Shown here: positions 8,702-18,004 of the stretch, piece by piece
How positions within the stretch are numbered: position 1 is the stretch's first letter
Layout of the letters: each line of letters opens with the position of its first letter
NCBI RefSeq assembly: GCF_024753215.1
Contig: NZ_JANUGV010000001.1
Coordinates: 558,001-622,000 of the forward strand
Origin: Massilia solisilvae
GTDB lineage: Bacteria > Pseudomonadota > Gammaproteobacteria > Burkholderiales > Burkholderiaceae_D
DNA length: 64,000 nt
Direction: 5' to 3'
Position numbers and translations under genes: made by a program
The notes under the pieces: generated by a model
What the model was told of the DNA's origin: nothing
Seen by the model: only the letters and a program-made list of their open reading frames with translations
The model's database searches: none

Positions 8702-9805
8702 ATGCGCTCCCCCGTTTTCCTGATCCTGCTCGCCGCCCTGTTCGCGCTGGGCGCGCCGGCGCAGGCCGAGCGCCTGAAGGACATGGCCAGCATCGCCGGC
8801 GTGCGCGAGAACCAGCTGTCCGGCTACGGCATCGTGGTCGGCCTGGACGGTACCGGCGACCAGACCACCCAGACCCCGTTCACGGTGCAGGCCATCATGT
8901 CGATGCTGCAGCAGAAGGGCGTGACCATGCCGCCCGGCACCCAGCTGCAGCTCAAGAACGTGGCGGCGGTGATGGTGACCGCCTCGCTGCCGCCGTTCGC
9001 GCAGCCGGGCCAGACCATTGATGTGACCGTCTCGTCGATGGGCAACGCCAAGAGCCTGCGCGGCGGCACGCTGTTGATGACGCCGCTGCAGGGCGCGGAC
9101 GGCCAGGTGTACGCGATTGCCCAAGGCAACCTGGTGGTCGGCGGCGCCGGCGCCTCCAGCGGCGGCAGCTCGGTCCAGGTCAACACGCTGTCGGTGGGCA
9201 AGATCTCGAATGGCGCCACGGTCGAGCGCGCGGTGCCCTCGACCCTGGGCCAGGACAACCAGATCCGCCTGGAGCTCAAGGAAACCGGCTTTGCCACCGC
9301 CGCGCGCGTGGTCGAGGCTATCAACGACCAGTTCGGCCCGGGCGTGGCCACCGCGCTGGACGGGCGCGTGATCCGCGTGCGCACCCCGTCCTCGAGCGAC
9401 CAGCGGGTGGCGTTCCTGGGCCTGCTCGAAGGCATCGACGTGCGCCCGGCCGCGGCGGCCGCCAAGGTCATCATGAACGCACGCACCGGCTCGGTGGTGA
9501 TGAACCAGAACGTCACCCTCGACGCCTGCGCCATCTCGCACGGCAACCTGTCGGTCACGATCACCTCCGAAAACCAGGTCAGCCAGCCGGCCCCGCTGTC
9601 GCTCGGCACCACGGTCGCGTCGCAGCAGGCCAAGGTGGAGCTGAAGAAGGACCCCGGCAAGGTGCTGCACGTGGAGGGCGGCGCCTCGCTGGCTGAAGTG
9701 GTCAAGGCCATGAACGCGATCGGCGCGACCCCGCAGGACCTGCTGGCGATCCTGCAGGCGCTCAAGGCTGCCGGCGCGCTGCACGCCGAGCTCGAGATCA
9801 TCTAA
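8702..9805 (+). CDS. flgI: Flagellar P-ring protein FlgI
   Basis: 367 residues with a Sec signal peptide ending AQA at about residue 22. Conserved FlgI blocks are ERLKDMASIAGVRENQLSGYGIVVGLDGTGDQ and the C-terminal APLSLGTTVASQQAKVEL region. It polymerises around the rod in the periplasm with help from FlgA. Encoded 12 bases after flgH. Confidence 0.97.
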   Translation: MRSPVFLILLAALFALGAPAQAERLKDMASIAGVRENQLSGYGIVVGLDGTGDQTTQTPFTVQAIMSMLQQKGVTMPPGTQLQLKNVAAVMVTASLPPFAQPGQTIDVTVSSMGNAKSLRGGTLLMTPLQGADGQVYAIAQGNLVVGGAGASSGGSSVQVNTLSVGKISNGATVERAVPSTLGQDNQIRLELKETGFATAARVVEAINDQFGPGVATALDGRVIRVRTPSSSDQRVAFLGLLEGIDVRPAAAAAKVIMNARTGSVVMNQNVTLDACAISHGNLSVTITSENQVSQPAPLSLGTTVASQQAKVELKKDPGKVLHVEGGASLAEVVKAMNAIGATPQDLLAILQALKAAGALHAELEII

Positions 9806-9814
9806 GGTAGCCGG

Positions 9815-10732
9815 ATGAGCATCAACAAGACCTCCGACCTGTCCTCCCGGTTTGCGCTCGACGCCCAGGCGCTTGGCGACCTGAAGCAGGGCGCCAAGGA
9901 CGGCTCGCCGGACGCGCTGCGCGGTGCGGCCCAGCAGTTCGAGGCCATGTTCATCAACATGATGATGAAGAGCATGCGCGACGCCACGCCGCAGGACGGG
10001 CCGATGGACAGCGAGCAGACCCGCATGTTCACCGGCATGCTCGACCAGCAGATGAGCCAGAACCTGGCCAAGCGCGGCGTCGGCCTGGCCGACGTGCTGG
10101 TGCGCCAGCTGACCGCCAACAAGGTCAATGCCCAGGCGCTGGCGCTGTCGGGCGAGGCCGGCGCCGGCGGCACCATGCCGGCCGGCCTGTCGGCCGACAT
10201 GCTGATGAAGACGCCGGGCGCGCTGCCCGCACCCGCGGCCGATGCGGCCCCGGCGGCGACGTCGCGCTCGAAGGCGCCGCACGTGCGCTCGTTCCAGGAC
10301 AAGCTGGCCGCGCACGCCGACGAAGCCGAGAAGGCGACCGGCATTCCGGCCAAGTTCATGCTCGGCCAGGCCGCGCTGGAGTCGGGCTGGGGCAAGCGCG
10401 AGATCCGCAACGCCGACGGCAGCCCGAGCCACAACCTGTTCGGCATCAAGGCCGGCCCTGGCTGGAAGGGCAAGGTCGTTACCGCCGTCACCACCGAATA
10501 CGTCAATGGCAAGGCCCATGCCAAGGTCGAAAAGTTCCGCGCCTACGACTCGTACGCGGAAGGCTTCAAGGATTACGCCAACATGTTGGCCAGCAACCCG
10601 CGCTACCAGCGCGTGCTGGCCCACGGCGGCGACGCGGCGACCTTTGCGCGCGGCCTGCAACGCGCCGGCTACGCGACCGACCCGCAATATGCCGCCAAGC
10701 TGTCCCAGATTATCAAGCATTCGCTGGCATAG
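9815..10732 (+). CDS. flgJ: Rod cap and peptidoglycan hydrolase FlgJ
   Basis: 305 residues with two domains. Residues about 30-100 are the rod-capping region (QQFEAMFINMMMKSMRDATP). Residues about 155-305 are a GH73-type glucosaminidase region with AALESGWGKREI, where Glu189 is the expected catalytic acid, and SHNLFGIKAG. It caps the rod and cuts the peptidoglycan so the rod can pass. Last gene of the flgB-J run. Confidence 0.96.
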   Translation: MSINKTSDLSSRFALDAQALGDLKQGAKDGSPDALRGAAQQFEAMFINMMMKSMRDATPQDGPMDSEQTRMFTGMLDQQMSQNLAKRGVGLADVLVRQLTANKVNAQALALSGEAGAGGTMPAGLSADMLMKTPGALPAPAADAAPAATSRSKAPHVRSFQDKLAAHADEAEKATGIPAKFMLGQAALESGWGKREIRNADGSPSHNLFGIKAGPGWKGKVVTAVTTEYVNGKAHAKVEKFRAYDSYAEGFKDYANMLASNPRYQRVLAHGGDAATFARGLQRAGYATDPQYAAKLSQIIKHSLA

Positions 10733-10748
10733 TTGTTAGTTGAACAAG

Positions 10749-10775
10749 TCAAGTTTCCGGTAGCCGTGCCGAAAA
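10749..10775 (+). promoter_or_regulatory. Sigma-28 (FliA) promoter of flgK-flgL
   Basis: TCAAGTTT-N11-GCCGAAAA: one mismatch in each box to the enteric FliA consensus, with exact spacing. It ends 28 bases before the flgK ATG, in the gap after flgJ. Confidence 0.83.
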
Positions 10776-10803
10776 CGCCTTAGGAAGGAAAGAAAAGACG
10801 ACC

Positions 10804-12783
10804 ATGGCTGGAGATATCCTCAGTATCGGCAAGAGCGCACTGTTCGCGGCACAGGCTGGCCTGTCCACGACCGGGCACAACATCGCCAACGCGAACGTGG
10901 CCGGCTACAGCCGCCAGGTGGTGGTGCAGTCCACCACCGTGCCGGTGGACATGGGCGTGGGCTTTTTCGGCACCGGCACCCAGGTGGCCCAGATCAAGCG
11001 CTTTTCCGACTCCTTCCTCGACACCCAGGTGCGCAGCTCGCAGACGGCCAAGAGCGCGTTCGACGCGTTCAACGCCCAGATCAGCCAGCTGGACAACCTG
11101 CTGGCCGACAGCAGCGCCGGCCTGTCGCCCGCGCTGCAAAGCTTCTTCAAGCGCGTGCAGGACGTGGCCGGCAATCAGGGCTCGGTGCAGTCGCGCCAGT
11201 CGATGCTGTCCGGGGCCCAGACGCTGGCCGGGCGCTTCCAGGCAATGGATGGACGGCTGCAGGAGATCCGCGAGGGCATCAACAGCCAGATCACGGCCAA
11301 TGTCACCGTCATCAACTCGTACGCGCAGCAGATCGCCGACCTGAACGACCAGATCACCGGCGTGTCCAGCGACGGCCAGCATCTGCCGAACGACCTGCTG
11401 GACAAGCGCGACCAGCTGGTGCGGGAACTGAACCAGCACGTGAAGGCCGAGGTGTCGCAGGGCGACGGCTACAGCCTGACGGTCTCGATCGGCAACGGCA
11501 TGCCGCTGGTGGTGGGCAAGCAGTCCTACAAGCTGGCGGCAACCACCTCGCCGACCGACCAGGCGCGCACCGAGGTGGGGCTGGAAACGGCGAACGGCAA
11601 GGTCACCGTGCTGGGCGAGAGCACGCTCCAGGGCGGCGAGCTGGGCGGCCTGCTCGATTTCCGCTCCAACGTGCTGGACAAGACCCAGAACGAACTGGGC
11701 AAGGTGGCGGCCGGCCTGGCCTTCACCTTCAACGCGCAGCACAAGCTGGGCGTGGATGAGAACGGCCTGCCGGGCGGGGACTTCTTCACGCTGGCCAAGC
11801 CCGTGACCACCAGCAACATCTACAACAACATGCTCAGCAGCGCCAAAGTCGATGCCACCATCACCGACCCGGCCGCGCTGACCGGCAGCGACTACCGGGT
11901 CGATTACGACGGCGCCAATTTCATGGTCACGCGCCTGTCGGACAACAAGAAGACCGCGATCTCGCCCTTCCCGCAGACCAAACCGCAGACCATCGACGGC
12001 GTGGATTTCGCGGTGTCCGGCTCGGCTTCTGCCGGCGACAACTTCCTGGTGCGGCCGACCATCAATGGCGCCTCCGGTTTTGCCGTGGCCTTGACCGACA
12101 CTTCGCAGATCGCGGCGGCCGCCCCGATCCTGGCGCAGGCGCCGGTGGCCAACACCGGCACCGCCACCATCAGCAAGGGCTCGATCGACGCCAGCTTCCT
12201 GTCGGCCGCGCCGACGCTGCCGATGACCCTGACCTACGACGCGGCCAGCGGCAGCCTGACTGGCTGGGACCCCACGAAACCGGTGACGGTGACGGTCAAC
12301 GGCGTCGCGCAGCCGCCGATCGGGCCGGCGGTGCCGCCCGCGACCACGCTCGCGGTGCCGTACCAGACGGCCGGGGCGACCTATTCGCAAAACGGCATGA
12401 CGTTCACGATCAGCGCCGGCGCCAAGGACAAGGACACCTTCGTTGTCAGCGTCAACACCGCCACCGGCGACGTGCGCAACGCCAACCTGCTGGGCAACCT
12501 GCAGAGCACCAACATCTTCGACGGCAAGAATGCTACCTACCAGTCGAGCTACGCCAAGCTGGTCAGCTTTGTGGGCAACAAGGCGCGCGAGTCGCAAGTC
12601 AACGGCCAGGCCGCCGACGCCATGCTGTCGCAGGCCACTGCCGCCGCGCAGAGCGTGTCGGGCGTGAACCTGGACGAGGAAGCGACCAACCTGCTGCGCT
12701 ACCAGCAGGCCTACCAGGCAGCGGGCAAAGTGATGCAGATCGCATCGACCGTGTTCGACTCGCTGCTGTCGATCGGACACTAA
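10804..12783 (+). CDS. flgK: Flagellar hook-filament junction protein FlgK (HAP1)
   Basis: 659 residues against 547 in E. coli. N-terminus SIGKSALFAAQAGLSTTGHNIANANVAGYSRQ and C-terminus SGVNLDEEATNLLRYQQAYQAAGKVM are the D0/D1 helices. The extra length is in the central, outward-facing part, with repetitive Ala/Thr/Pro-rich sequence from about residue 350 to 560. It forms the first junction layer between hook and filament and is a client of FlgN. AGGAAGGAAAG provides the ribosome site. Likely one operon with flgL. Confidence 0.96.
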   Translation: MAGDILSIGKSALFAAQAGLSTTGHNIANANVAGYSRQVVVQSTTVPVDMGVGFFGTGTQVAQIKRFSDSFLDTQVRSSQTAKSAFDAFNAQISQLDNLLADSSAGLSPALQSFFKRVQDVAGNQGSVQSRQSMLSGAQTLAGRFQAMDGRLQEIREGINSQITANVTVINSYAQQIADLNDQITGVSSDGQHLPNDLLDKRDQLVRELNQHVKAEVSQGDGYSLTVSIGNGMPLVVGKQSYKLAATTSPTDQARTEVGLETANGKVTVLGESTLQGGELGGLLDFRSNVLDKTQNELGKVAAGLAFTFNAQHKLGVDENGLPGGDFFTLAKPVTTSNIYNNMLSSAKVDATITDPAALTGSDYRVDYDGANFMVTRLSDNKKTAISPFPQTKPQTIDGVDFAVSGSASAGDNFLVRPTINGASGFAVALTDTSQIAAAAPILAQAPVANTGTATISKGSIDASFLSAAPTLPMTLTYDAASGSLTGWDPTKPVTVTVNGVAQPPIGPAVPPATTLAVPYQTAGATYSQNGMTFTISAGAKDKDTFVVSVNTATGDVRNANLLGNLQSTNIFDGKNATYQSSYAKLVSFVGNKARESQVNGQAADAMLSQATAAAQSVSGVNLDEEATNLLRYQQAYQAAGKVMQIASTVFDSLLSIGH

Positions 12784-12800
12784 TCAGCGGAGCGACGTTT

Positions 12801-14018
12801 ATGCGTATCAGTACCGCCGGCATCTTCGACGCCAGCATCAACCAGATGAACAGCCTGCAGGGCCAGATGGCCAAGACCCAGATGCAGCTGTCGACCCAGA
12901 AGCGCCTGCTCACGCCCTCGGACGACCCGGTGGCGTCGGCGCGCGCGCTGGAGGTGACCCAGTCGCAGGCGATGAACGAGCAGTTCGCGACCAACCGCAC
13001 CAACGCGCGCAATTCGCTGGCGCAGGAGGACGGCGCGCTGTCGAACGTGGCCAACCTGCTGACCAACGTGAAGACGCTCGTGGTCCGGGCCGGCAACCCG
13101 GCGCTGTCGCCGGCGGACCGCAACTCGCTGGCCACCGAACTGGAGGGCCGCCTGACGGACCTGATTGGCCTGGCCAACACCACCGACGGCTCGGGCACCT
13201 ATCTGTTTTCCGGCTACGAGGTCAAGACGGCGCCGTTCACCCAGACCGCCACCGGCGCCACCTACAACGGCGACCAGGGCGAGCGCGAACTGAAGATCGG
13301 CCCGTCGCGCATGGTGTCGATCAGCGATTCGGGCAGCGCCATCTTCGAGAACAACGTTGCGGCCAAGGGCACCTTCAAGGCCGGCGCGGCGGCCGGCAAC
13401 TCGGGCGGCGCCACGCTCGACAGCAGCATCATCCTCGACCGCAGCCAGCTGACCGGGCACGACTACGCGGTCAAGTTCAGCGTCACCGGCGCCGGCACCA
13501 CCTACGACGTGATCGACAACAGCCAGAGCCCGGCCGCGACCGTCAAGAGCGCCCAGCCCTATGTGGACGGCGACCCGATCGTGTTCGACGGCCTGCAGCT
13601 GACCGTGAAGGGCGCGCCGGCCGACGGCGACCAGTTCGACGTGAACGCGATCAAGAAGCAGTCCGTCTTCACGACCCTGCAGGACCTGGTGCAGACCCTG
13701 CGCACGCCGGTCAGCGGCACCAACGGCCAGACCGCCCTGGCCAACGCGCTGGCGGTCGCCAACGACAACGTGACCACCGCGATGGACACGGCGCTCACGG
13801 TGCAGTCGTCGGTGGGCGTGCGGCTGCAGGAACTGGACACCCTGGATACGGCCGGCGACCAGCTCGACCTGCAATATGCGAGCACGCTGTCGGACTTGCA
13901 GGACCTGGACGTGGTCAAGGCGATCTCGATGTTCTCGCAGCAGCAACAGGCGCTGGACGCGGCGCAGAAGTCGTTCAAGGTGATGTCCGGGCTGTCGCTG
14001 TTCAACTACATCGGCTGA
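12801..14018 (+). CDS. flgL: Flagellar hook-filament junction protein FlgL (HAP3)
   Basis: 405 residues against 317 in E. coli. The N-terminus (MRISTAGIFDASINQMNSLQ, then TQKRLLTPSDDPVASARALE) and the flagellin-like C-terminus (DLQDLDVVKAISMFSQQQQALDAAQKSF) are diagnostic. An insertion of roughly 90 residues fills the central part. It forms the second junction layer. It lies 17 bases after flgK and ends at a strong terminator. Confidence 0.96.
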   Translation: MRISTAGIFDASINQMNSLQGQMAKTQMQLSTQKRLLTPSDDPVASARALEVTQSQAMNEQFATNRTNARNSLAQEDGALSNVANLLTNVKTLVVRAGNPALSPADRNSLATELEGRLTDLIGLANTTDGSGTYLFSGYEVKTAPFTQTATGATYNGDQGERELKIGPSRMVSISDSGSAIFENNVAAKGTFKAGAAAGNSGGATLDSSIILDRSQLTGHDYAVKFSVTGAGTTYDVIDNSQSPAATVKSAQPYVDGDPIVFDGLQLTVKGAPADGDQFDVNAIKKQSVFTTLQDLVQTLRTPVSGTNGQTALANALAVANDNVTTAMDTALTVQSSVGVRLQELDTLDTAGDQLDLQYASTLSDLQDLDVVKAISMFSQQQQALDAAQKSFKVMSGLSLFNYIG

Positions 14019-14044
14019 CGCGGGCGATCGCCGCCGTTCGATCG

Positions 14045-14074
14045 AAGGCTCCCCGCGCGGGAGCCTTTTTGTTT
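14045..14074 (+). terminator. Rho-independent terminator of flgKL
   Basis: AGGCTCCC/GGGAGCCT stem with a CGCG loop followed by TTTTTGTTT, 26 bases after the flgL stop. The tail abuts the stop codon of convergent fliR. Confidence 0.88.
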
Positions 14075-14886
14075 CACCGCGCCGCTGGCGCCTTCGCGGC
14101 CGGCGGCGCCGCTGCACGCGGGATCGCGCGGCTGGTCTCGATCCCCTGGTTGAACAGGTTGACGATCGGCGTGCCCAGGTAGGGCAGGACCAGGCTGATC
14201 ACCAGCAGCCCCACGCCGAGCGTGACCGGAAAGCCGATGCCGAACAGGTTCAGCTGCGGCGCGGCGCGGGTCAGGATGCCCAGCGCCACGTTGGTGATCA
14301 GGAGCGCCGCCACGATCGGCAGCGACAGCTGGAAGCCGGCCGAAAACACGCGCGCGCCCCAGCGCGCCAGTTCCAACGGCCCGTTGGCCCCAAACGACGG
14401 TCCGCCCACCGGCAGCGTGAAGAAGCTTTCGACCAGCGCCGACAGCAGCGCCAGGTGCGCGTTCACCGCCAGGAAGGCCATCATCGACACCAGCGCCAGG
14501 AACTGGCTGATCGCCGACGAGCGGCCCGACGACGCCGGGTCGAAGAAGGTGGCAAAGCCCAGACCCATGGTCAGGCTGGCCACTTCGCCGGCCAGTTCGA
14601 TCGCCGCGAACACCAGGCGCATCGCAAAGCCCATCGCCAGCCCGACCACCAGTTGCTGCAGCAGGATCAACAGGCCCGCCCACGAGCCGGGATCGATCGC
14701 CGGCATCGGCGGCAGGGTGGGCGCGACCACCAGCGTGATGAGCGCGCCGAGCGAGACCTTGACCGTGACCGGGATTGCGGTATTGCCGAACACCGGCGCG
14801 GCCGCGACCAGGCCCAGGATGCGCGTCAGCGGCCACAGGAAGGCCGCCATCCAGGCGTTCAGTTGGACCGAGGTGAAGCTGAGCAT
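14074..14886 (-). CDS. fliR: Flagellar export apparatus protein FliR
   Basis: 270 residues, strongly hydrophobic with about five or six membrane segments. FliR markers include WMAAFLWPLTRILGLVAAAPVFG near the start, LGFATFFDPAS and the C-terminal LFGIGFPVTLGVGLLVISL. FliR joins FliP and FliQ in the export gate inside the MS ring. It is the last gene of the leftward fliL-R run; fliQ lies 13 bases upstream. Confidence 0.95.
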   Translation of the reverse strand: MLSFTSVQLNAWMAAFLWPLTRILGLVAAAPVFGNTAIPVTVKVSLGALITLVVAPTLPPMPAIDPGSWAGLLILLQQLVVGLAMGFAMRLVFAAIELAGEVASLTMGLGFATFFDPASSGRSSAISQFLALVSMMAFLAVNAHLALLSALVESFFTLPVGGPSFGANGPLELARWGARVFSAGFQLSLPIVAALLITNVALGILTRAAPQLNLFGIGFPVTLGVGLLVISLVLPYLGTPIVNLFNQGIETSRAIPRAAAPPAAKAPAAR

Positions 14887-14899
14887 GGGGCAGCGGCGC

Positions 14900-15169
14900 C
14901 TAGCCGATCATGCCCGGAATGCCGGAGAAGACCTGGCGCATGTAGTCGAGCATCACCGACAGCATCCACGGCCCGGCGATCACCAGTGCGACGAAAATGC
15001 CGACCAGCTTGGGGATGAAGGACAGGGTGGCCTCGTTGATCTGGGTCGCGGCCTGGAAGATCGAGACGATCAGGCCGATGATGAGCGCAACCAGCAGCAG
15101 CGGGGCGGCGACCATCAGCGTCACCTCCATCGCGGTGCGGCCCATGGTCATGACGGTTTCGGGAGTCAT
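14900..15169 (-). CDS. fliQ: Flagellar export apparatus protein FliQ
   Basis: 89 residues, the standard length, with two membrane helices (LMVAAPLLLVALIIGLIVSI and LVGIFVALVIAGPWMLSVML) separated by the conserved FQAATQINEATLSFIPK loop. It is a subunit of the FliPQR gate. The start is 8 bases after the fliP stop. Confidence 0.97.
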   Translation of the reverse strand: MTPETVMTMGRTAMEVTLMVAAPLLLVALIIGLIVSIFQAATQINEATLSFIPKLVGIFVALVIAGPWMLSVMLDYMRQVFSGIPGMIG

Positions 15170-15177
15170 GGCCGCTC

Positions 15178-15918
15178 CTAATAAAAGCTCTGCGAGAGCG
15201 AGCCAAGCAGCAGCTGCCAGCCGTCCACCAGCACGAACAGCATCAGCTTGAACGGCAGCGAGATCACCGCCGGCGACATCATCATCATACCCATCGACAT
15301 GAGCACCGAGGCGACCACCATGTCGATGATCAGGAACGGGATGAAGATCGCAAAGCCGATCTGGAACGCGGTCTTCAGTTCGCTGGTGACGAAGGCCGGG
15401 ATCAGTACGCGCAGCGGCACGTCCTCCGGTCCCTGCAGCGCGGGGCTGCGCGAGATCTTTACGAACAGGGCCAGGTCCGACTGGCGGGTCTGCTTGATCA
15501 TGAAGGCCTTCAGCGGCGCCGCGGCGCGCTGCATGGCCTCGTCCATCTGGATCTTGTTCTCCTGCAGCGGCTGGTAGGCATCGGTATAGACCTTGTCGAA
15601 GGTCGGGCCCATCACGAACAGGGTCAGGAACAGCGACAGGCCGACGATCACCTGGTTGGGCGGCGCGGTCTGGGTGCCCAGTGCCTGGCGCAGCAGCGAC
15701 AGCACGATGACGATGCGGGTGAAGCTGGTCATCATCAGGAGCGCGGCCGGAATGAACGACAGCGCCGTCATCAGGAGCAGCGTCTGGACCGGCAGCGAGT
15801 AATTGGTGCCGCCACCGGCGGCGGGGGTACTGGTGAAGGCGGGGATGCCGGGCGCGGCGGCGGCCGCCAGCGGCAGGAGCAGCATGCCCGCCGCCAGCAG
15901 GAGATTCTTATTTCGCAT
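15178..15918 (-). CDS. fliP: Flagellar export gate protein FliP
   Basis: 246 residues from the ATG at 15916-15918. This start gives a clean cleavable signal peptide ([22 protein letters not shown]), as FliP normally has. A TTG 12 codons upstream is open but would lengthen the signal. FliP blocks: [57 protein letters not shown] and [17 protein letters not shown]. The start overlaps the fliO end by 11 bases. Core of the export gate. Confidence 0.96.
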   Translation of the reverse strand: MRNKNLLLAAGMLLLPLAAAAAPGIPAFTSTPAAGGGTNYSLPVQTLLLMTALSFIPAALLMMTSFTRIVIVLSLLRQALGTQTAPPNQVIVGLSLFLTLFVMGPTFDKVYTDAYQPLQENKIQMDEAMQRAAAPLKAFMIKQTRQSDLALFVKISRSPALQGPEDVPLRVLIPAFVTSELKTAFQIGFAIFIPFLIIDMVVASVLMSMGMMMMSPAVISLPFKLMLFVLVDGWQLLLGSLSQSFY

Positions 15919-16576
15919 TACGTTTTTCAAGGGTCTGTTTGAGCCAGTCGCCAAAGCCGGCCGGCACGCTCGCGGCCATGCCCGGCGGCGAAGGCGGCAG
16001 TTCCTGGCGCGGCATGGTCGAGAGCAGGCTCACGCGGCCGGGGGAAGCGCCGACCACGATCCACTGGTCGGCCACTTCGACCACCAGCACGCGTTCGCGC
16101 CCGCCCAGCGACAGGGCGCCGACGATGCGCAGGTTGGCCGTGCCGCCCATGGCGCGCGGGCCGAAGCGCTTGGCCAGCCAGGCCAGGCCCGCCAGCAGGG
16201 CCAGCACGAAGCACAGCGCGAGCAGGGTTTGCAGCAGGCCGCCGGCGGCAGGCGCGGCGGGCGGCTGGTAGGTGGCCTGCGGCGCCGTTTGGGCCGGTGC
16301 CGGGGCAGGGGCGCTGGCCTGCGGCGCTGTGGGAGCTGCAGCGGGTACGCTCGCAACGGTCGCCTGCCCGGTGGGTTGTTGGACCTGAGCGTACGACGGC
16401 AGGCAGAGCCCGGCCGCCAAGGCGAGAGCTGCCGCGAACCGTAGGGTGGGCACGAGTCCCGTAGGGTGGGCGGCTTTGCCGCCCACGCGTTCAAACCGGG
16501 CACGCAGGCCACTCAAGCTTTGGCTGAACGCGTGGGCGGGAAACCCGCCTACCCTACGGGTAAATGGCCAAATCAT
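15908..16576 (-). CDS. fliO: Flagellar protein FliO with a repeat-encoded N-terminal extension
   Basis: FliO helps assemble the FliP ring. The ATG at 16574-16576 overlaps the fliN stop (ATGA), the arrangement expected for coupling, giving 222 residues. But residues about 6-40 ([13 protein letters not shown]...[12 protein letters not shown]) are a translation of two inverted family A repeats. A signal peptide ([20 protein letters not shown]) follows them, so a GTG at 16453 (181 residues) is an alternative start. Next come a Pro/Ala-rich linker, a membrane helix ([18 protein letters not shown]) and the FliO domain ([26 protein letters not shown]). Which start is used cannot be settled here. Confidence 0.88.
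   Translation of the reverse strand: MIWPFTRRVGGFPAHAFSQSLSGLRARFERVGGKAAHPTGLVPTLRFAAALALAAGLCLPSYAQVQQPTGQATVASVPAAAPTAPQASAPAPAPAQTAPQATYQPPAAPAAGGLLQTLLALCFVLALLAGLAWLAKRFGPRAMGGTANLRIVGALSLGGRERVLVVEVADQWIVVGASPGRVSLLSTMPRQELPPSPPGMAASVPAGFGDWLKQTLEKRNAK
16461..16557. repeat. Family A inverted repeat pair inside fliO
   Basis: Copy 16461-16493 starts GTAGGGTGGGCGG and ends CGCGTTCA; copy 16525-16557 is the inverse. A GTAGGGTGGG fragment also sits at 16441-16450. The pair is in frame with fliO and carries no stop codon in that frame. Confidence 0.85.
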
Positions 16577-16992
16577 TTATTCAGTTTCCGCACGCGCTCC
16601 GACGGCGAGATGATGTCGGTCAGGCGAATGCCGAACTTGTCGTTCACGACCACCACTTCGCCCTGCGCGATCAGGCAGCCGTTGACCAGCACGTCCATCG
16701 GCTCGCCGGCCAGGCCGTCCAGCTCCACCACCGAGCCCTGCGCCAGCTGCAGCAGGTTCTTGATCGCGATCTTGGTGCGTCCCAGCTCCACGGTGAGCTG
16801 CACCGGGATGTCGAGGATGAAGTCGATGTCGTTCGGCGTCTCGTTGCGCGTGCCCTTGTTGGAGAAGTCCTTGAACACGGCGGCCTGCGCCGCCTGCTGC
16901 TTCTCGAGGGCGGCCGCTTCGGCAGCGGCCTGCTCGGCAATCGCCGCGCCCCAATCGTCGTCGAGGTTCTGGTCGTCCTGGGTATCAGACAT
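16573..16992 (-). CDS. fliN: Flagellar motor switch protein FliN
   Basis: 139 residues. The C-terminal SpoA domain is typical: IDFILDIPVQLTVELGRTKIAIKNLLQLAQGSVVELD then GCLIAQGEVVVVNDKFGIRLTDII. The N-terminal 50 residues are an Ala/Glu-rich extension. It is part of the C ring with FliM and FliG, and docks FliH. It starts 3 bases after fliM and ends in an ATGA overlap with fliO. Confidence 0.96.
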   Translation of the reverse strand: MSDTQDDQNLDDDWGAAIAEQAAAEAAALEKQQAAQAAVFKDFSNKGTRNETPNDIDFILDIPVQLTVELGRTKIAIKNLLQLAQGSVVELDGLAGEPMDVLVNGCLIAQGEVVVVNDKFGIRLTDIISPSERVRKLNK

Positions 16993-16995
16993 TGC

Positions 16996-17994
16996 TTATT
17001 CTCCTGTGTTGCCACCTTGTTGGTGCTCGACGGTCGAGAGCAGCTTCTCCACCTTGAGCGCGTACTGGCCGTTGAACACGCCGTACGAACATTCCATCAC
17101 CGGCACGCCATCCACCGTGGCCTGGATCGTCTCCGGCACGGTGATCGGCACCACGTCGCCGATCTTCATGTTGAGCAGCTCGTCGAACGTGGTGCGGCCG
17201 TGGCCCAGCGTGGCCACCAGCTCGACCTCGGCGACCTGGATCTGCTGCGTCATCAGCCGGATCCAGCGCTTGTCCACTTCGAGCGCCTCGCCCTGCAGGC
17301 TGGAGGTGAGCGCGTCGCGGATCGGCTCGATCATCGAGTACGGCATGCAGAAGTGGATCTGGCCCGACACCGAGCCCAGTTCGACCGTGAAGGTCGAGGA
17401 CACCACCACCTCGTTGGGAGTGGCGATGTTGGCGAACTGGGTGTTCATCTCGGAGCGGATGTATTCGAACTGCACCGGGTACACCGGCTCCCACGACTTG
17501 CCGTACGACTCGAACACGATGTCGAGGATGCGCAGGATGATGCGCTGCTCGGTCTGGGTAAAGTCGCGGCCTTCGACCCGGGTGTGGAAGCGCCCGTCGC
17601 CGCCGAACAGGTTATCGACCAGCAGGAACACCAGGCCCGGGTCGAACACCATCAGCGCGGTGCCGCGCAGCGGCTTCATGTGGATCAGGTTCAGGTTGGT
17701 GGGCACCACCAGGTTGCGGATGAATTCGCTGTACTTGGCGACGCGCACCGAGCCGACCGAGACCTCGGCGCTGCGGCGCAGGAAGTTGAACAGGCCGACC
17801 CGCAGGTACCTGGCGAAGCGCTCGTTGATGATCTCGAGCGTCGGCATGCGGCCGCGGACGATCCGCTCCTGCGTTGCCAGGTTGTAGGTGCGAACTCCCG
17901 AAGTGTCTTCGACCGCGACGACATCGTCCTGGTCGCCGTTGACGCCCTTGAGAAGGGCATCGACTTCTTCCTGGGAGAGGAAATTATCGGCCAT
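16996..17994 (-). CDS. fliM: Flagellar motor switch protein FliM
   Basis: 332 residues, the usual length. The N-terminal LSQEEVDALLKGV is the CheY-P binding peptide. The middle domain has a GGxG-type motif (LFGGDGRFHTRVEGRDFTQTEQRI), and the C-terminal SpoA domain ends YALKVEKLL. It links CheY signalling to rotor direction. The ribosome site overlaps the 10-base gap after fliL. Confidence 0.97.
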   Translation of the reverse strand: MADNFLSQEEVDALLKGVNGDQDDVVAVEDTSGVRTYNLATQERIVRGRMPTLEIINERFARYLRVGLFNFLRRSAEVSVGSVRVAKYSEFIRNLVVPTNLNLIHMKPLRGTALMVFDPGLVFLLVDNLFGGDGRFHTRVEGRDFTQTEQRIILRILDIVFESYGKSWEPVYPVQFEYIRSEMNTQFANIATPNEVVVSSTFTVELGSVSGQIHFCMPYSMIEPIRDALTSSLQGEALEVDKRWIRLMTQQIQVAEVELVATLGHGRTTFDELLNMKIGDVVPITVPETIQATVDGVPVMECSYGVFNGQYALKVEKLLSTVEHQQGGNTGE

Positions 17995-18004
17995 GGTACT
18001 GCTG

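Noticed and set aside
7982..10720. A 912-codon open frame antisense to flgG-flgJ, and similar long frames opposite many genes
   Set aside because: These are by-products of high GC codon use. They encode Arg/His/Ala/Gly-rich low-complexity sequence with no domain, and the opposite strand carries well-conserved proteins.
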